Of a DNA stretch of 64,000 nt, positions 35,811-43,454 are shown one piece after another. This DNA is from Clostridia bacterium. Its GTDB lineage: Bacteria > Bacillota > Clostridia > Oscillospirales > Acutalibacteraceae. The translations under genes and the position numbers were made by a program. The notes below the pieces were generated by a model that saw nothing but the letters and a program-made list of their open reading frames with translations, was not told the DNA's origin and did no database searches. Where the stretch lies: the NCBI GenBank assembly GCA_017442225.1, contig JAFSAR010000012.1:21500-85499 (forward strand), written 5' to 3'. Every line of letters starts with the position of its first letter. Within the stretch, counting starts at the first letter, position 1.

Positions 35811-35838
35811 TTGACAAATGAAAAAAGGTGAGTATAAT
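35811..35838 (+). promoter_or_regulatory. Promoter of the Fur-family gene and peroxide block
   Basis: TTGACA at 35811-35816 and TATAAT at 35833-35838 with a 16-bp spacer, immediately upstream of a perfect palindromic operator. Confidence 0.8.
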
Positions 35839-35849
35839 TAAAAATGTAA

Positions 35850-35872
35850 AAAGTAGTAACGATTACTACTTT
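35850..35872. promoter_or_regulatory. Perfect palindromic operator of the Fur/PerR-type regulator
   Basis: AAAGTAGTAA at 35850-35859, three bases, and its exact complement at 35863-35872. It overlaps the expected transcription start and lies 18 bases before the regulator start codon, fitting autorepression. The layout is like a Per or Fur box although the sequence departs from the B. subtilis TTATAAT-type consensus. Confidence 0.7.
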
Positions 35873-35890
35873 CAAGAAAAGAGGTGAGTT

Positions 35891-36262
35891 ATGGCAAACT
35901 ATTCAAAGCAACGCGAGGCAATACTTAACGAATTGCAAAACCGCTGCGACCATCCCACAGCCGCTCAGGTTTACGAGGGGGTAAGACGGGTGATACCAAA
36001 CATCAGTCTTGGCACGGTTTACCGTAACCTTGCAAGTCTTGTCGAAAGCGGCGAGATACTAAGCGTCTCGGTAGGCGACGGCTACGAGCACTTTGACGGC
36101 GACAAGAGTTTTCATCTGCATCTACACTGCAAATGCTGCGGCGCGATAATCGACTCGCGAGTAGATGACGATATCAAGAGCCTTGCGCACTTTGACGGCT
36201 TCACACCCGAAACCAGCGTATGCGTGGTTTATGGAACTTGTAAAAATTGCAACAAGCAATAA
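35891..36262 (+). CDS. Fur-family transcriptional repressor, probably PerR-like
   Basis: A 123-residue metalloregulator. The N-terminal winged helix contains HPTAAQVYEGVRRVIPNISLGTVYRNL; key parts are HPTAAQVYE and SLGTVYRNL. The dimer domain has HLHLHCKCCG and YGTCKNC, the two CxxC pairs of the structural zinc site. It is followed by reverse rubrerythrin and ferritin, which in clostridia are PerR-controlled peroxide defence genes, so PerR is favoured over Fur. Start ATG follows AGAGGTGAG. Metal preference cannot be read from sequence. Confidence 0.88.
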   Translation: MANYSKQREAILNELQNRCDHPTAAQVYEGVRRVIPNISLGTVYRNLASLVESGEILSVSVGDGYEHFDGDKSFHLHLHCKCCGAIIDSRVDDDIKSLAHFDGFTPETSVCVVYGTCKNCNKQ

Positions 36263-36298
36263 ATTATAAAAATTGAAACATTTTTGGAGGATTTTAAA

Positions 36299-36841
36299 AT
36301 GAAAAAGTATGTATGTTTAATTTGCGGTTATGTTCACGAAGGTGATTCTGCTCCCGACGCTTGCCCTATTTGTAAGGCTCCTGCCAGCAAGTTTGAAGAG
36401 CAGTCAGGCGAAAAGACTTGGGCTGCTGAGCACGTTGTAGGCATTGCGCAGGGTGTAGACCAAAGAATTATCGACGGTCTTCGCGAAAACTTTAACGGCG
36501 AATGCTCAGAAGTTGGTATGTATCTTGCAATGTCACGCGTTGCACACCGTGAGGGTTACCCCGAAATCGGTCTTTATTGGGAAAAGGCAGCGCTTGAAGA
36601 GGCAGAGCACGCAGCAAAATTTGCAGAGCTTTTAGGTGAGGTTCTTACCGACTCTACCAAGAAAAATCTTGAGATGCGCGTAGATGCTGAAAACGGCGCA
36701 ACAAAGGGCAAGTTTGAACTTGCTAAGCTTGCTAAAGAACTCGGTCTTGACGCAATCCACGACACCGTTCACGAAATGGCTCGCGACGAAGCAAGACACG
36801 GCAAGGCATTTGAGGGACTCCTCGCTCGTTACTTCAAATAA
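36299..36841 (+). CDS. Reverse rubrerythrin (rubredoxin-like domain followed by ferritin-like di-iron domain)
   Basis: NAD(P)H-linked peroxide and oxygen scavenger of anaerobes. In the 180 residues the rubredoxin iron site comes first ([12 protein letters not shown], then CPICKAP; about 1-35), followed by the four-helix di-iron domain with [12 protein letters not shown] and [11 protein letters not shown]. This domain order is the reverse of classical rubrerythrin, as in the clostridial PerR-regulated enzyme. Start is the ATG at 36299 with GGAGG 9 bases upstream. A small hairpin at about 36854-36876 separates it from the ferritin gene. Confidence 0.92.
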   Translation: MKKYVCLICGYVHEGDSAPDACPICKAPASKFEEQSGEKTWAAEHVVGIAQGVDQRIIDGLRENFNGECSEVGMYLAMSRVAHREGYPEIGLYWEKAALEEAEHAAKFAELLGEVLTDSTKKNLEMRVDAENGATKGKFELAKLAKELGLDAIHDTVHEMARDEARHGKAFEGLLARYFK

Positions 36842-36901
36842 TTTGTAGTTTAAAGGGGAGTCTTATCGACTCCTCTTATTTTAAATAAAAAGGGTGATAT
36901 T

Positions 36902-37414
36902 ATGTTAGATAAAAAGGTTATTGAGTTACTTAACGACCAAATAAACAAAGAGTTTTACAGCGCATATCTTTATCTTGATATAGCCAACTACTATACCGAG
37001 AACGACCTTGACGGTTTTGGTAATTGGTATAATATTCAAGCGCAAGAAGAGCGCGACCACGCGCTGCTTTTCTTAAAATATTTGCAAAGCAACGGGGTAA
37101 AGGTTACGCTTAAAGCAATAGACCAGCCCGACAAGGAGTTTAAAAATCACCTTGATCCACTACTTACGGGTGCCGAGCACGAGCGCTATGTGACAAACTT
37201 AATTCACACAATTTATGATGCGGCTTACAGCGTAAAGGATTTCCGCACAATGCAGTTTTTAGACTGGTTTGTAAAAGAACAGCTTGAGGAAGAGGAAAAC
37301 GCCGACAAATTGGTAAACAAGTATAAGCTGTTTGGCGACGACCCCAAGAGCCTTTATTTGCTCGACCAAGAGCTTGCAACCCGTGTTTACACAGCACCGA
37401 GCCTTACGCTGTAA
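36902..37414 (+). CDS. ftn: Ferritin
   Basis: Iron-storage protein of 170 residues forming 24-meric cages with ferroxidase activity. The four-helix bundle begins IELLNDQINKEFYSAYLYL with ferroxidase ligands E17 and the AQEERDHALLFLKY E-x-x-H pair, and continues with the VKEQLEEEENADKLV helix. It belongs to the non-haem Ftn group. Its place behind the Fur/PerR-like regulator and reverse rubrerythrin suggests joint control of free iron and peroxide. Confidence 0.95.
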   Translation: MLDKKVIELLNDQINKEFYSAYLYLDIANYYTENDLDGFGNWYNIQAQEERDHALLFLKYLQSNGVKVTLKAIDQPDKEFKNHLDPLLTGAEHERYVTNLIHTIYDAAYSVKDFRTMQFLDWFVKEQLEEEENADKLVNKYKLFGDDPKSLYLLDQELATRVYTAPSLTL

Positions 37415-37416
37415 TT

Positions 37417-37438
37417 AATGCACAATGCACAATTAACT
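37417..37438. repeat. Short TGCACAA direct-repeat tract
   Basis: ATGCACAATGCACAATTAA directly behind the ferritin stop. Similar tracts follow the stop codons at 38388 (one copy) and 63425 (four degenerate copies), so this is a recurrent intergenic motif in the genome. Confidence 0.7.
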
Positions 37439-37445
37439 AATACGA

Positions 37446-37477
37446 AAGCACCTGCTATAGAGATATAACAGGTGCTT
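37446..37477 (+). terminator. Terminator after ferritin
   Basis: AAGCACCTG at 37446-37454 pairs with CAGGTGCTT at 37469-37477, with TATA/TATA pairing inside and TTTTG downstream. Confidence 0.7.
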
Positions 37478-37551
37478 GAATTTTGTTACAAATATGTTGC
37501 TTGACAAAGCTCATTAGTTACTATAGACTAAAACAAAAGGAGATACTAATT

Positions 37552-38388
37552 ATGATAAGCTACATATTTAAAAATAAGACAAAAAATATTTTGGCGATAG
37601 TTTTTACGGTGTTATATGTGTTAAACACCAACTTAATGTATTGGCTTTATAGTTCTATAAATTTTGGAGAATTTCTTTTGCTTTCAGAAGTGGTTTTAAA
37701 GTTATTGCCGTATATATTTATTATTGTATATTTGTGTACACTAAAAAGGCAATATCGGTTTAAAGAATGGTTGTTTCCTGCAGCGTTTGCAATTTTTGTA
37801 GTAGTAGATGTTCATACCATAATAGTTTCAATAATAACAAACATAGAATATATTAATTCTGTTGAGGGATTTATTTGGCTGACGTCAAGCGTTGCATATG
37901 ATATGGTTTTGCTTGCAGCATATATATTATGTCTTTTAGGCTCAATTAAAAATTTTAAAAACGTTATACTTTTACGCGTAGGATTAATAATACTAATGAT
38001 AAGTATAGTAATCAACCAAGCGTTTCAGTTTTTGTTATCAAACATGGGATATGATTTACATAATGCTTTTTTGAACTATTTAAATCTATTAATTCCCTCT
38101 ATAGCAGAAGTGCTTTATGATGCTTTTATTCTTTTGCTTTTCTATTTTGGACTTTTAAATCTAACCTTTAATAAAAAGAGTGAATATATCGACATAACGC
38201 CATACGTCGAAGAGAGAAAAGCCAAAAAAGAGGCAAAACGTGCGGCAAAGCTTGAGGCAAAACAACAAGAAGAAGCCAGACTGAACGCTCCAGCGCCCGA
38301 AATACCTGATGGTTTCTGGCGCTGTATGGCTTGTGGCAAAATATTGCCCGACAGCATCGACCGCTGTGAGTGCGGATACAAAAAATAA
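37552..38388 (+). CDS. Multi-pass membrane protein with C-terminal zinc ribbon, function unknown
   Basis: A 278-residue protein not recognised as a named family. It has about six or seven hydrophobic helices in residues 8-210, then a charged helix rich in K, E and A (EERKAKKEAKRAAKLEAKQQ, about 220-245). The tail FWRCMACGKILPDSIDRCECGYKK has a CxxC...CxC zinc-binding pattern (CMAC, CEC). The tail is likely cytosolic and may bind a partner. It has its own TTGACA at 37501 and an AAAGGAG site before the ATG at 37552. Confidence 0.75.
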   Translation: MISYIFKNKTKNILAIVFTVLYVLNTNLMYWLYSSINFGEFLLLSEVVLKLLPYIFIIVYLCTLKRQYRFKEWLFPAAFAIFVVVDVHTIIVSIITNIEYINSVEGFIWLTSSVAYDMVLLAAYILCLLGSIKNFKNVILLRVGLIILMISIVINQAFQFLLSNMGYDLHNAFLNYLNLLIPSIAEVLYDAFILLLFYFGLLNLTFNKKSEYIDITPYVEERKAKKEAKRAAKLEAKQQEEARLNAPAPEIPDGFWRCMACGKILPDSIDRCECGYKK

Positions 38389-38507
38389 TGCACAATGATT
38401 TTACAATTAAGCCGCAGCTTATGTTTAAAGCTGTGGCTTAAAAAATAAAAATTCTTTTTTTGCATTTTTTGTTTTTCTCGGTTAATAATATTACGGGAGG
38501 AATCAAA

Positions 38508-38927
38508 ATGAAAAAAATAATTGTTTTAGCACTTAGTCTTATTTTTGTCTTATCACTTACAGCTTGTGGCAGAGCTATGAACGATGTAACAAGTGATGCA
38601 GAATCAATCGGAGATTCTGTTGTCAGCGGTACCGAAAGTGTTGTTGACAAAGCAGAGGATGCTGTGACCGATAATAACGGTAATGACAACAATAATAGCA
38701 AATCTATGAACTTGATGGCAGGCATTACCGCAAACGACGCAAAAGAGGCGGCTTTAAAGCACGCGGGACTCGGCGAATCACAGGTAAGTGACGTTGATGT
38801 AGACCTTGACCGAGATAACGGCAAGCTTATTTACGAAGTCGATTTTAATTCGGGCAATACCGAATACGACTATGATATTGATGCAGAAACAGGCGAGGTA
38901 ATATCCGCAGACAAGAGTAAAGACTAA
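38508..38927 (+). CDS. PepSY-domain lipoprotein
   Basis: A 139-residue exported protein. The signal peptide ends in the lipobox LTAC near residue 20. A Ser/Thr/Asp/Asn-rich linker (about 25-65) is followed by one PepSY-like domain, ITANDAKEAALKHAGL then YEVDFNSGNTEYDYDIDAETGEVIS. PepSY domains are thought to bind or inhibit extracellular proteases; that role is inferred. Start ATG with GGGAGG 8 bases upstream. Similar small PepSY-like proteins occur elsewhere in the window (58.7 kb). Confidence 0.85.
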   Translation: MKKIIVLALSLIFVLSLTACGRAMNDVTSDAESIGDSVVSGTESVVDKAEDAVTDNNGNDNNNSKSMNLMAGITANDAKEAALKHAGLGESQVSDVDVDLDRDNGKLIYEVDFNSGNTEYDYDIDAETGEVISADKSKD

Positions 38928-38935
38928 AACCAACC

Positions 38936-38982
38936 CATCAAGCGCAGAACGAAATAAATTCAATTTTGTTCTGCGCTTGATG
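38936..38982 (+). terminator. Long inverted repeat after the PepSY gene
   Basis: CATCAAGCGCAGAAC at 38936-38950 and its exact complement at 38968-38982 around a 17-base A+T-rich loop. No T-run follows, so it may act as an RNA 3'-end stabiliser or a weak terminator. Confidence 0.5.
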
Positions 38983-39064
38983 AATTGATTTCATAAATAG
39001 TTTTTGTTGTCAAAGTTGAAAAAATGTGTTATTATGTCTTTAGTATTCTTAAAAGGTGATAGTA

Positions 39065-39493
39065 ATGAAAAAACTGTTGTGTATTATAATGTGTATCTTC
39101 GCAGCCCTTTGTTTTGTAGGCTGTAAGGATAAGGACAAAGACCTTCCTGCCGAGCCGCCGCTTGTTGAGCTTATGGCAAGGACGCTGTCGGAGGAACACG
39201 AGTTTGCTATTGTTGACGACAAGGGTACCGTATGGCTTGAAAATGACGACGTAACCAGTGTTCTGGTAATGTATAAAAAAGGACAGAACCGTTACTTAGA
39301 GCTACGCTTTACCGAAGAGGGCGCTAAGACATTTAAAAAAGCGACAAAAAAGGCCAAAAACGGTACGCTTAGCATCGTGCTTGACGGCGAGGTTTTGGTA
39401 TCTACCGTAACCGCAAACCAGGAAACCCCCGAGTATGCCCGAGCTGACAGTGTGTATGAGGACGTAATAGGTTGGTTTAATAAACTTACATAA
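39065..39493 (+). CDS. Small lipoprotein with a SecD P1-head-like domain
   Basis: A 142-residue protein with signal peptide and lipobox VGC (FVGCKDK, near residue 22). The C-terminal part (LELRFTEEGAKTFKKATKKA, then LSIVLDGEVLVSTVTA) resembles the head of the first periplasmic domain of SecD, which binds translocating protein. A free-standing lipid-anchored copy suggests an accessory role in export or simply reuse of the fold. The ATG at 39065 is preferred over GTG at 39056. A strong terminator overlaps the stop. Confidence 0.7.
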   Translation: MKKLLCIIMCIFAALCFVGCKDKDKDLPAEPPLVELMARTLSEEHEFAIVDDKGTVWLENDDVTSVLVMYKKGQNRYLELRFTEEGAKTFKKATKKAKNGTLSIVLDGEVLVSTVTANQETPEYARADSVYEDVIGWFNKLT

Positions 39494-39528
39494 AAAAAGA
39501 AGGGTGAAATTTTCACCCTTCTTTTTTT
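39492..39528. terminator. Bidirectional terminator between the lipoprotein gene and spoIIE
   Basis: AAAAAAAGAAGGGTGAAA pairs with TTTCACCCTTCTTTTTTT around one base, with A and T runs on both sides, serving both convergent genes. Confidence 0.93.
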
Positions 39529-39531
39529 TAT

Positions 39532-41841
39532 TTATACCGCTTTTTCAACAATCGCTGCCATAACGGTTATATCGTCGGGGCGGGTGTTTACGCAACGCCG
39601 CCGCGCACAGTTGCAGATGTGTTCAGCAAGGTCCTGCGCGCCGCCGTTTTGCCACGCTTCAAGTTCTTGCCTTATCCATTCGGTGCCTTCAAAGGTAACG
39701 CCGTCGGAAACCAGAAGTAATATATCGCCCGATTTCAGCCGTATTCCCGCGCGGTCAAACGAAACCTCTTTCAAAATGCCGATAGGTAGGCTGTGGCTTT
39801 CGGCACGTCCCGAGTGACCGCTTCGTCGCACAAGCGTCGGCGCGGCGCCCGCTTTATAAAGCTCGGTGCTACCTGTAAAAAGGTCGATGCTTGCGATATC
39901 CATTGTGGCAAGTGATTCATCGCTTGATTTAAAAAGCATTGACGAATTAAGGATTTTCAGTGAGCAGTCGTAGCCAAAACCCGCTTTAAGCAGTCGCGCC
40001 ATAAGTCCCGACGCCATTGCGCCGTCAACGGCGGCGCGTCCGCCTGTGCCCATACCGTCGCTCAAAATCATTATAAAATGTCCCTTGCCGTCGTTAAAGT
40101 ATTTGCAAGCGTCACCGCATATTGAGCCTGCCACAGCGCAGCGTTGCTCTACGCCTATATCTATCCTAAAGCTTGCGTGTTCGTTTAATGTCAGCAGCGC
40201 GCTGTCACCCGTTTTTGTAATATTCGGTATATCAAAATCGCGCTCGCACGCGAGCGATAATAATTTCATTATCTGCAGTCGATTAAGGATGGCATCCTCG
40301 GTTATTTTAATCTTCATTTCAAGCGACAGTCTGCCGAATTTGTCAATCTTGGCGGCGCTCTCCAGCGTATTGATGCCTATATTGCTAAGCGCCGACGCGG
40401 CTGATTCGGCGGCGCGCGGGTCAAATTGCTCACCGTTTGAAAAATCCGCAGCCAACTCGCTTAGCATAGCGGATATACCCTCAAATTGCTCGGAGACTAC
40501 CTGACGCACCTCGTCTATACGGTTTTCGGCGGCAATCAGCGACGCGTATCCTGCATAGCGGCTTTCAACGACGTCCTCCATTTTCTTGACCCGTAGGCAG
40601 CGGCCTCTGAATTCGTTTAAAGCGGTATCGTTTTGTATGTCCTCGCCGCCCTTTACAATATTTATCATCTTCATTACGGCCTCGGTTGTATCGGCGTTTT
40701 TGTTTTCCCAACAGTGAAGGCGCAATTTACAGCCCGAGCAGGCGTCCTGCTCAATAAAAGATAAAACGCTTTTAAAATCGGGCGCGTTAATTTTGCCAAG
40801 CTCGGAAGATACCTGTGACACCGTGTCTGACACGTCAAGCAAGGCGTTTGACGCAAGGTTTAATCTCAGCGCAAGCGAGGTGCCACCGGGACTTTGGGTG
40901 CTAAGGTCAGGCGCGCGGTGAAAAAGTTTGTTTAAAGTGATGCCTGCCGCGCGCGGTATCAGTAAAAAGAGGACAGAGCCCGTAAGGATTTCGGCAAAAA
41001 AGACGGCAGACCCTTCTTTGAATTGCATAAACGAAAGTCCGATTATAGCAGTCGCCACAACCGACAGACTTTGCGCGTATTTGCCAAGTCCGACAAAAAT
41101 TCCCACTGCAAGACCGGCAAAAGCATATATACCAAAGCCGCCCTCAAACGCGCCTGTAACCGCCGCTGCAAAGGATATCGCAATTCCGCAAGCGCAGCTC
41201 GCCGCAGCACCGCCATACTTAGCAGAGGCGAGAATTAAAAATACGCCTAACACGCGACCTATCGACAGACCGAAAACCGTAATTTGCGAAATGCCTATAA
41301 TCAGAACGGTTGCCGTGCCCAGCACGCAAATAAGTCCGTCAAGCGATAGCCCCGCGCGGTCTTCGCGCAGCGCTACAAAGGCGCGCCTTACGATAAATAC
41401 ACCGCCAAAAATAATCAAGCATTCCGCCGCAAGCTTTAAAGCGTCAAGTGGTACGCCGCTGTAGCTTACAACACCCGTAGCCGCATTTGAAAGGAGGGAT
41501 ACGGCGCTTAAAAAGATAGGATTTTCACAGAGCTTTCGATAGCTTGACAGCAACAGCCTTACGGCAATTATGGCAAGTAGCGCCGCAATATATCTAAAAC
41601 CGCCGCTTGCCGTCGCGGGTATAAAATAACCTATAAAGGTACCAACGGCAACGCTTGGTAAAAACACGCTACTGCAGCCGCCTAAAAATACCAGACCGAA
41701 GGGCATAAGCGAGTCGAAAATCACACCGCGCGCCGCAACAAATCCCAACACACCCATCAGAATATGTAGTCCCAGTGCCGAAACAAATTCTTTTTTGTCA
41801 GGCGCGGCATCCTCCTGCGCCCGTTTTACCAAATCCTTCAT
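39532..41841 (-). CDS. spoIIE: Stage II sporulation protein E (PP2C phosphatase)
   Basis: Membrane phosphatase that dephosphorylates the anti-anti-sigma factor SpoIIAA to activate sigma-F in the forespore. The 769-residue protein has about ten membrane helices in residues 25-300, a central FtsZ-interaction and oligomerisation region with a cysteine cluster (CSGCKLRLHCW), and a C-terminal PP2C-type domain with the metal motifs LSDGMGTGGRA and VSDGVTF. The ATG at 41841 lies 7 bases after AAAGGAAGTGG. A promoter with a 21-bp spacer precedes it (41892-41924). Its presence shows sporulation ability. Confidence 0.95.
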   Translation of the reverse strand: MKDLVKRAQEDAAPDKKEFVSALGLHILMGVLGFVAARGVIFDSLMPFGLVFLGGCSSVFLPSVAVGTFIGYFIPATASGGFRYIAALLAIIAVRLLLSSYRKLCENPIFLSAVSLLSNAATGVVSYSGVPLDALKLAAECLIIFGGVFIVRRAFVALREDRAGLSLDGLICVLGTATVLIIGISQITVFGLSIGRVLGVFLILASAKYGGAAASCACGIAISFAAAVTGAFEGGFGIYAFAGLAVGIFVGLGKYAQSLSVVATAIIGLSFMQFKEGSAVFFAEILTGSVLFLLIPRAAGITLNKLFHRAPDLSTQSPGGTSLALRLNLASNALLDVSDTVSQVSSELGKINAPDFKSVLSFIEQDACSGCKLRLHCWENKNADTTEAVMKMINIVKGGEDIQNDTALNEFRGRCLRVKKMEDVVESRYAGYASLIAAENRIDEVRQVVSEQFEGISAMLSELAADFSNGEQFDPRAAESAASALSNIGINTLESAAKIDKFGRLSLEMKIKITEDAILNRLQIMKLLSLACERDFDIPNITKTGDSALLTLNEHASFRIDIGVEQRCAVAGSICGDACKYFNDGKGHFIMILSDGMGTGGRAAVDGAMASGLMARLLKAGFGYDCSLKILNSSMLFKSSDESLATMDIASIDLFTGSTELYKAGAAPTLVRRSGHSGRAESHSLPIGILKEVSFDRAGIRLKSGDILLLVSDGVTFEGTEWIRQELEAWQNGGAQDLAEHICNCARRRCVNTRPDDITVMAAIVEKAV

Positions 41842-41891
41842 TTTAAAGCCACTTCCTTTTAACATCCGTTTGGGGATAAATTCTCACGTTT

Positions 41892-41924
41892 ATTATATGG
41901 CACAATAAAGGAAATTTTTGTCAA
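41892..41924 (-). promoter_or_regulatory. spoIIE promoter with 21-bp spacer and overlapping 0A-like box
   Basis: On the minus strand TTGACA (complement of 41919-41924) and TATAAT (complement of 41892-41897) are perfect but 21 bp apart, as known for the Spo0A-activated spoIIE promoter of B. subtilis. TTTGACA over the -35 matches six of seven bases of a 0A box (TTCGACA). Confidence 0.7.
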
Positions 41925-42022
41925 AGTGAGGATGAATAAAATATGTTTTTTTGTCTTTAAAATGAAAAAACAGACAGGCGTAATTTTAAAAAGATAGGAA
42001 ATACTATTTTCGGAGGGATTTT

Positions 42023-42664
42023 ATGACAAACAAACCTTTAAAAATCATGATAATAGTATTTATTGTTATGTGTATGTTATGCGTTACGGTGAGCGCGCTT
42101 TCAAAAATAGGTTCTACGGGCAGCGAAGTGTCAGAGATTCAAAGCAGACTAAAGGAGTGGGGATATTACAGTGGCGCGGTAGACGGAATATTTGGTACGG
42201 CTACAAAAAATGCGGTGATAAAATTTCAAAAAGCAAACGGACTCACGCCCGACGGAATAGTCGGTAGCAAAACACTTGCCGCAATGGGCATCAGCAGTGG
42301 CAGCGTATATAATTCTGCCGATTACGAGCTGCTCGCCCGCATTATATCCGCCGAGGCAAGAGGCGAGAGCTATCTTGGACAGGTGGCGGTGGGCGCCGTT
42401 GTACTCAACCGCATAGTGCACCCCTCCTTTCCCGATACGGTGTCGGGCGTGGTGTATCAGAACGGAGCATTTTCCTGCCTTTATGACGGACAGTTTTATG
42501 AACCAATAGCGGACTCTGCCTATTCTGCCGCGCGCGACGCGCTAAACGGTCTTGACCCATCAGGCGGTGCAATATATTACTATAATCCCAAAACCGCCAC
42601 AAATAAATGGATTCGGTCACGGCCGGTTATAACCACCATCGGTAGACATGTTTTTTGCAGTTGA
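42023..42664 (+). CDS. sleB: Spore cortex-lytic enzyme SleB-type hydrolase
   Basis: A 213-residue exported protein: signal peptide (1-27), peptidoglycan-binding domain 1 at about 28-90 (SEVSEIQSRLKEWGYYSGAV, FGTATKNAVIKFQKANGL), and a hydrolase-2 lytic domain at about 100-213 (LLARIISAEARGESYLGQVA, VVLNRIVHPSFP, GAFSCLYDGQFY). SleB degrades muramic-lactam cortex during germination. No ypeB partner follows. It is divergent from spoIIE; the usual forespore sigma-G promoter was not identified with confidence. Start ATG follows CGGAGGG. Confidence 0.92.
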   Translation: MTNKPLKIMIIVFIVMCMLCVTVSALSKIGSTGSEVSEIQSRLKEWGYYSGAVDGIFGTATKNAVIKFQKANGLTPDGIVGSKTLAAMGISSGSVYNSADYELLARIISAEARGESYLGQVAVGAVVLNRIVHPSFPDTVSGVVYQNGAFSCLYDGQFYEPIADSAYSAARDALNGLDPSGGAIYYYNPKTATNKWIRSRPVITTIGRHVFCS

Positions 42665-42725
42665 CAAGTACGGTATGAAATAGTAAGATATTATTATATT
42701 TTTGCACACTTTTGAGGGTAATGTT

Positions 42726-43418
42726 TTGAGAAAAATTAAGATTTATAGTGAAGTAATATATATACTTGCATTGTTTGGACTAACCTTCGCGGTAGCGGTT
42801 TTAGTAGCGGCAGACTTTGGACTGTCGATGATAGGCGCTCCCGCATACATAATAAGCGAAAGGATTGGATTTTTTTCGTTCGGGGAATGGACATACCTTG
42901 TGCAGGCGCTTTTGTTTATAGCGTTTTGTATAGCTATGAAGAGGATAAAGCTTGTTTATTTTGTATCATTTATCACCTGCGTAATATACGGGTATATACT
43001 CGATATGTGGCGTGAGATAATTCCGATTTTAAATCCCGATGTCACGGCGCCCGGCAGTATGGATATGTGGCTGAGAGTAGTGATGTTTATTGTAGGTCAG
43101 CTGCTTACGAGCTTTACCGTAATGCTGTTTTTAAAGTCATATATCTACCCGCAGGTGTGCGACTTCTTTGTAAAAGGACTTGTAGAAAAATACAAACTTA
43201 ACCAGGTTAAATTTAAGTGTATTTATGATATAAGTCATCTTGTGGTATCGGTCGTTTTGTCGCTTGCTTTTTTTGGAAGCTTTGTGGGTATTGGCTGGGG
43301 CACGGTGATTATAGCGGCAGTTACAAGTCCGCTTATCGGTGTGTTTGCAAAGTGGTATGACAAGCATGTTGAAACGGTAGCGCTATTTCCAAAATTTGAA
43401 AAGATATTTGAATTTTAA
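42726..43418 (+). CDS. YczE/DUF6198-like multi-pass membrane protein
   Basis: A 230-residue protein with five to six membrane helices and the N-terminal pattern FGLTFAVAVLVAADFGLSMI, then GAPAYIISERI, seen in YczE/YyaS-type membrane proteins of unknown function. The best start is TTG at 42726, 7 bases after GAGGG; no in-frame ATG gives a better start. It is tightly followed by a bidirectional terminator. Confidence 0.65.
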   Translation: MRKIKIYSEVIYILALFGLTFAVAVLVAADFGLSMIGAPAYIISERIGFFSFGEWTYLVQALLFIAFCIAMKRIKLVYFVSFITCVIYGYILDMWREIIPILNPDVTAPGSMDMWLRVVMFIVGQLLTSFTVMLFLKSYIYPQVCDFFVKGLVEKYKLNQVKFKCIYDISHLVVSVVLSLAFFGSFVGIGWGTVIIAAVTSPLIGVFAKWYDKHVETVALFPKFEKIFEF

Positions 43419-43452
43419 AAAAGCAAGACTCAGCTTGAGTCTTGCTTTTTTT
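43417..43452. terminator. Bidirectional terminator between the membrane protein gene and the UPF0210 gene
   Basis: AAAAAAGCAAGACTCA, 3-base loop, TGAGTCTTGCTTTTTTT; good A and T runs on both sides. Confidence 0.92.
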
Positions 43453-43454
43453 AG

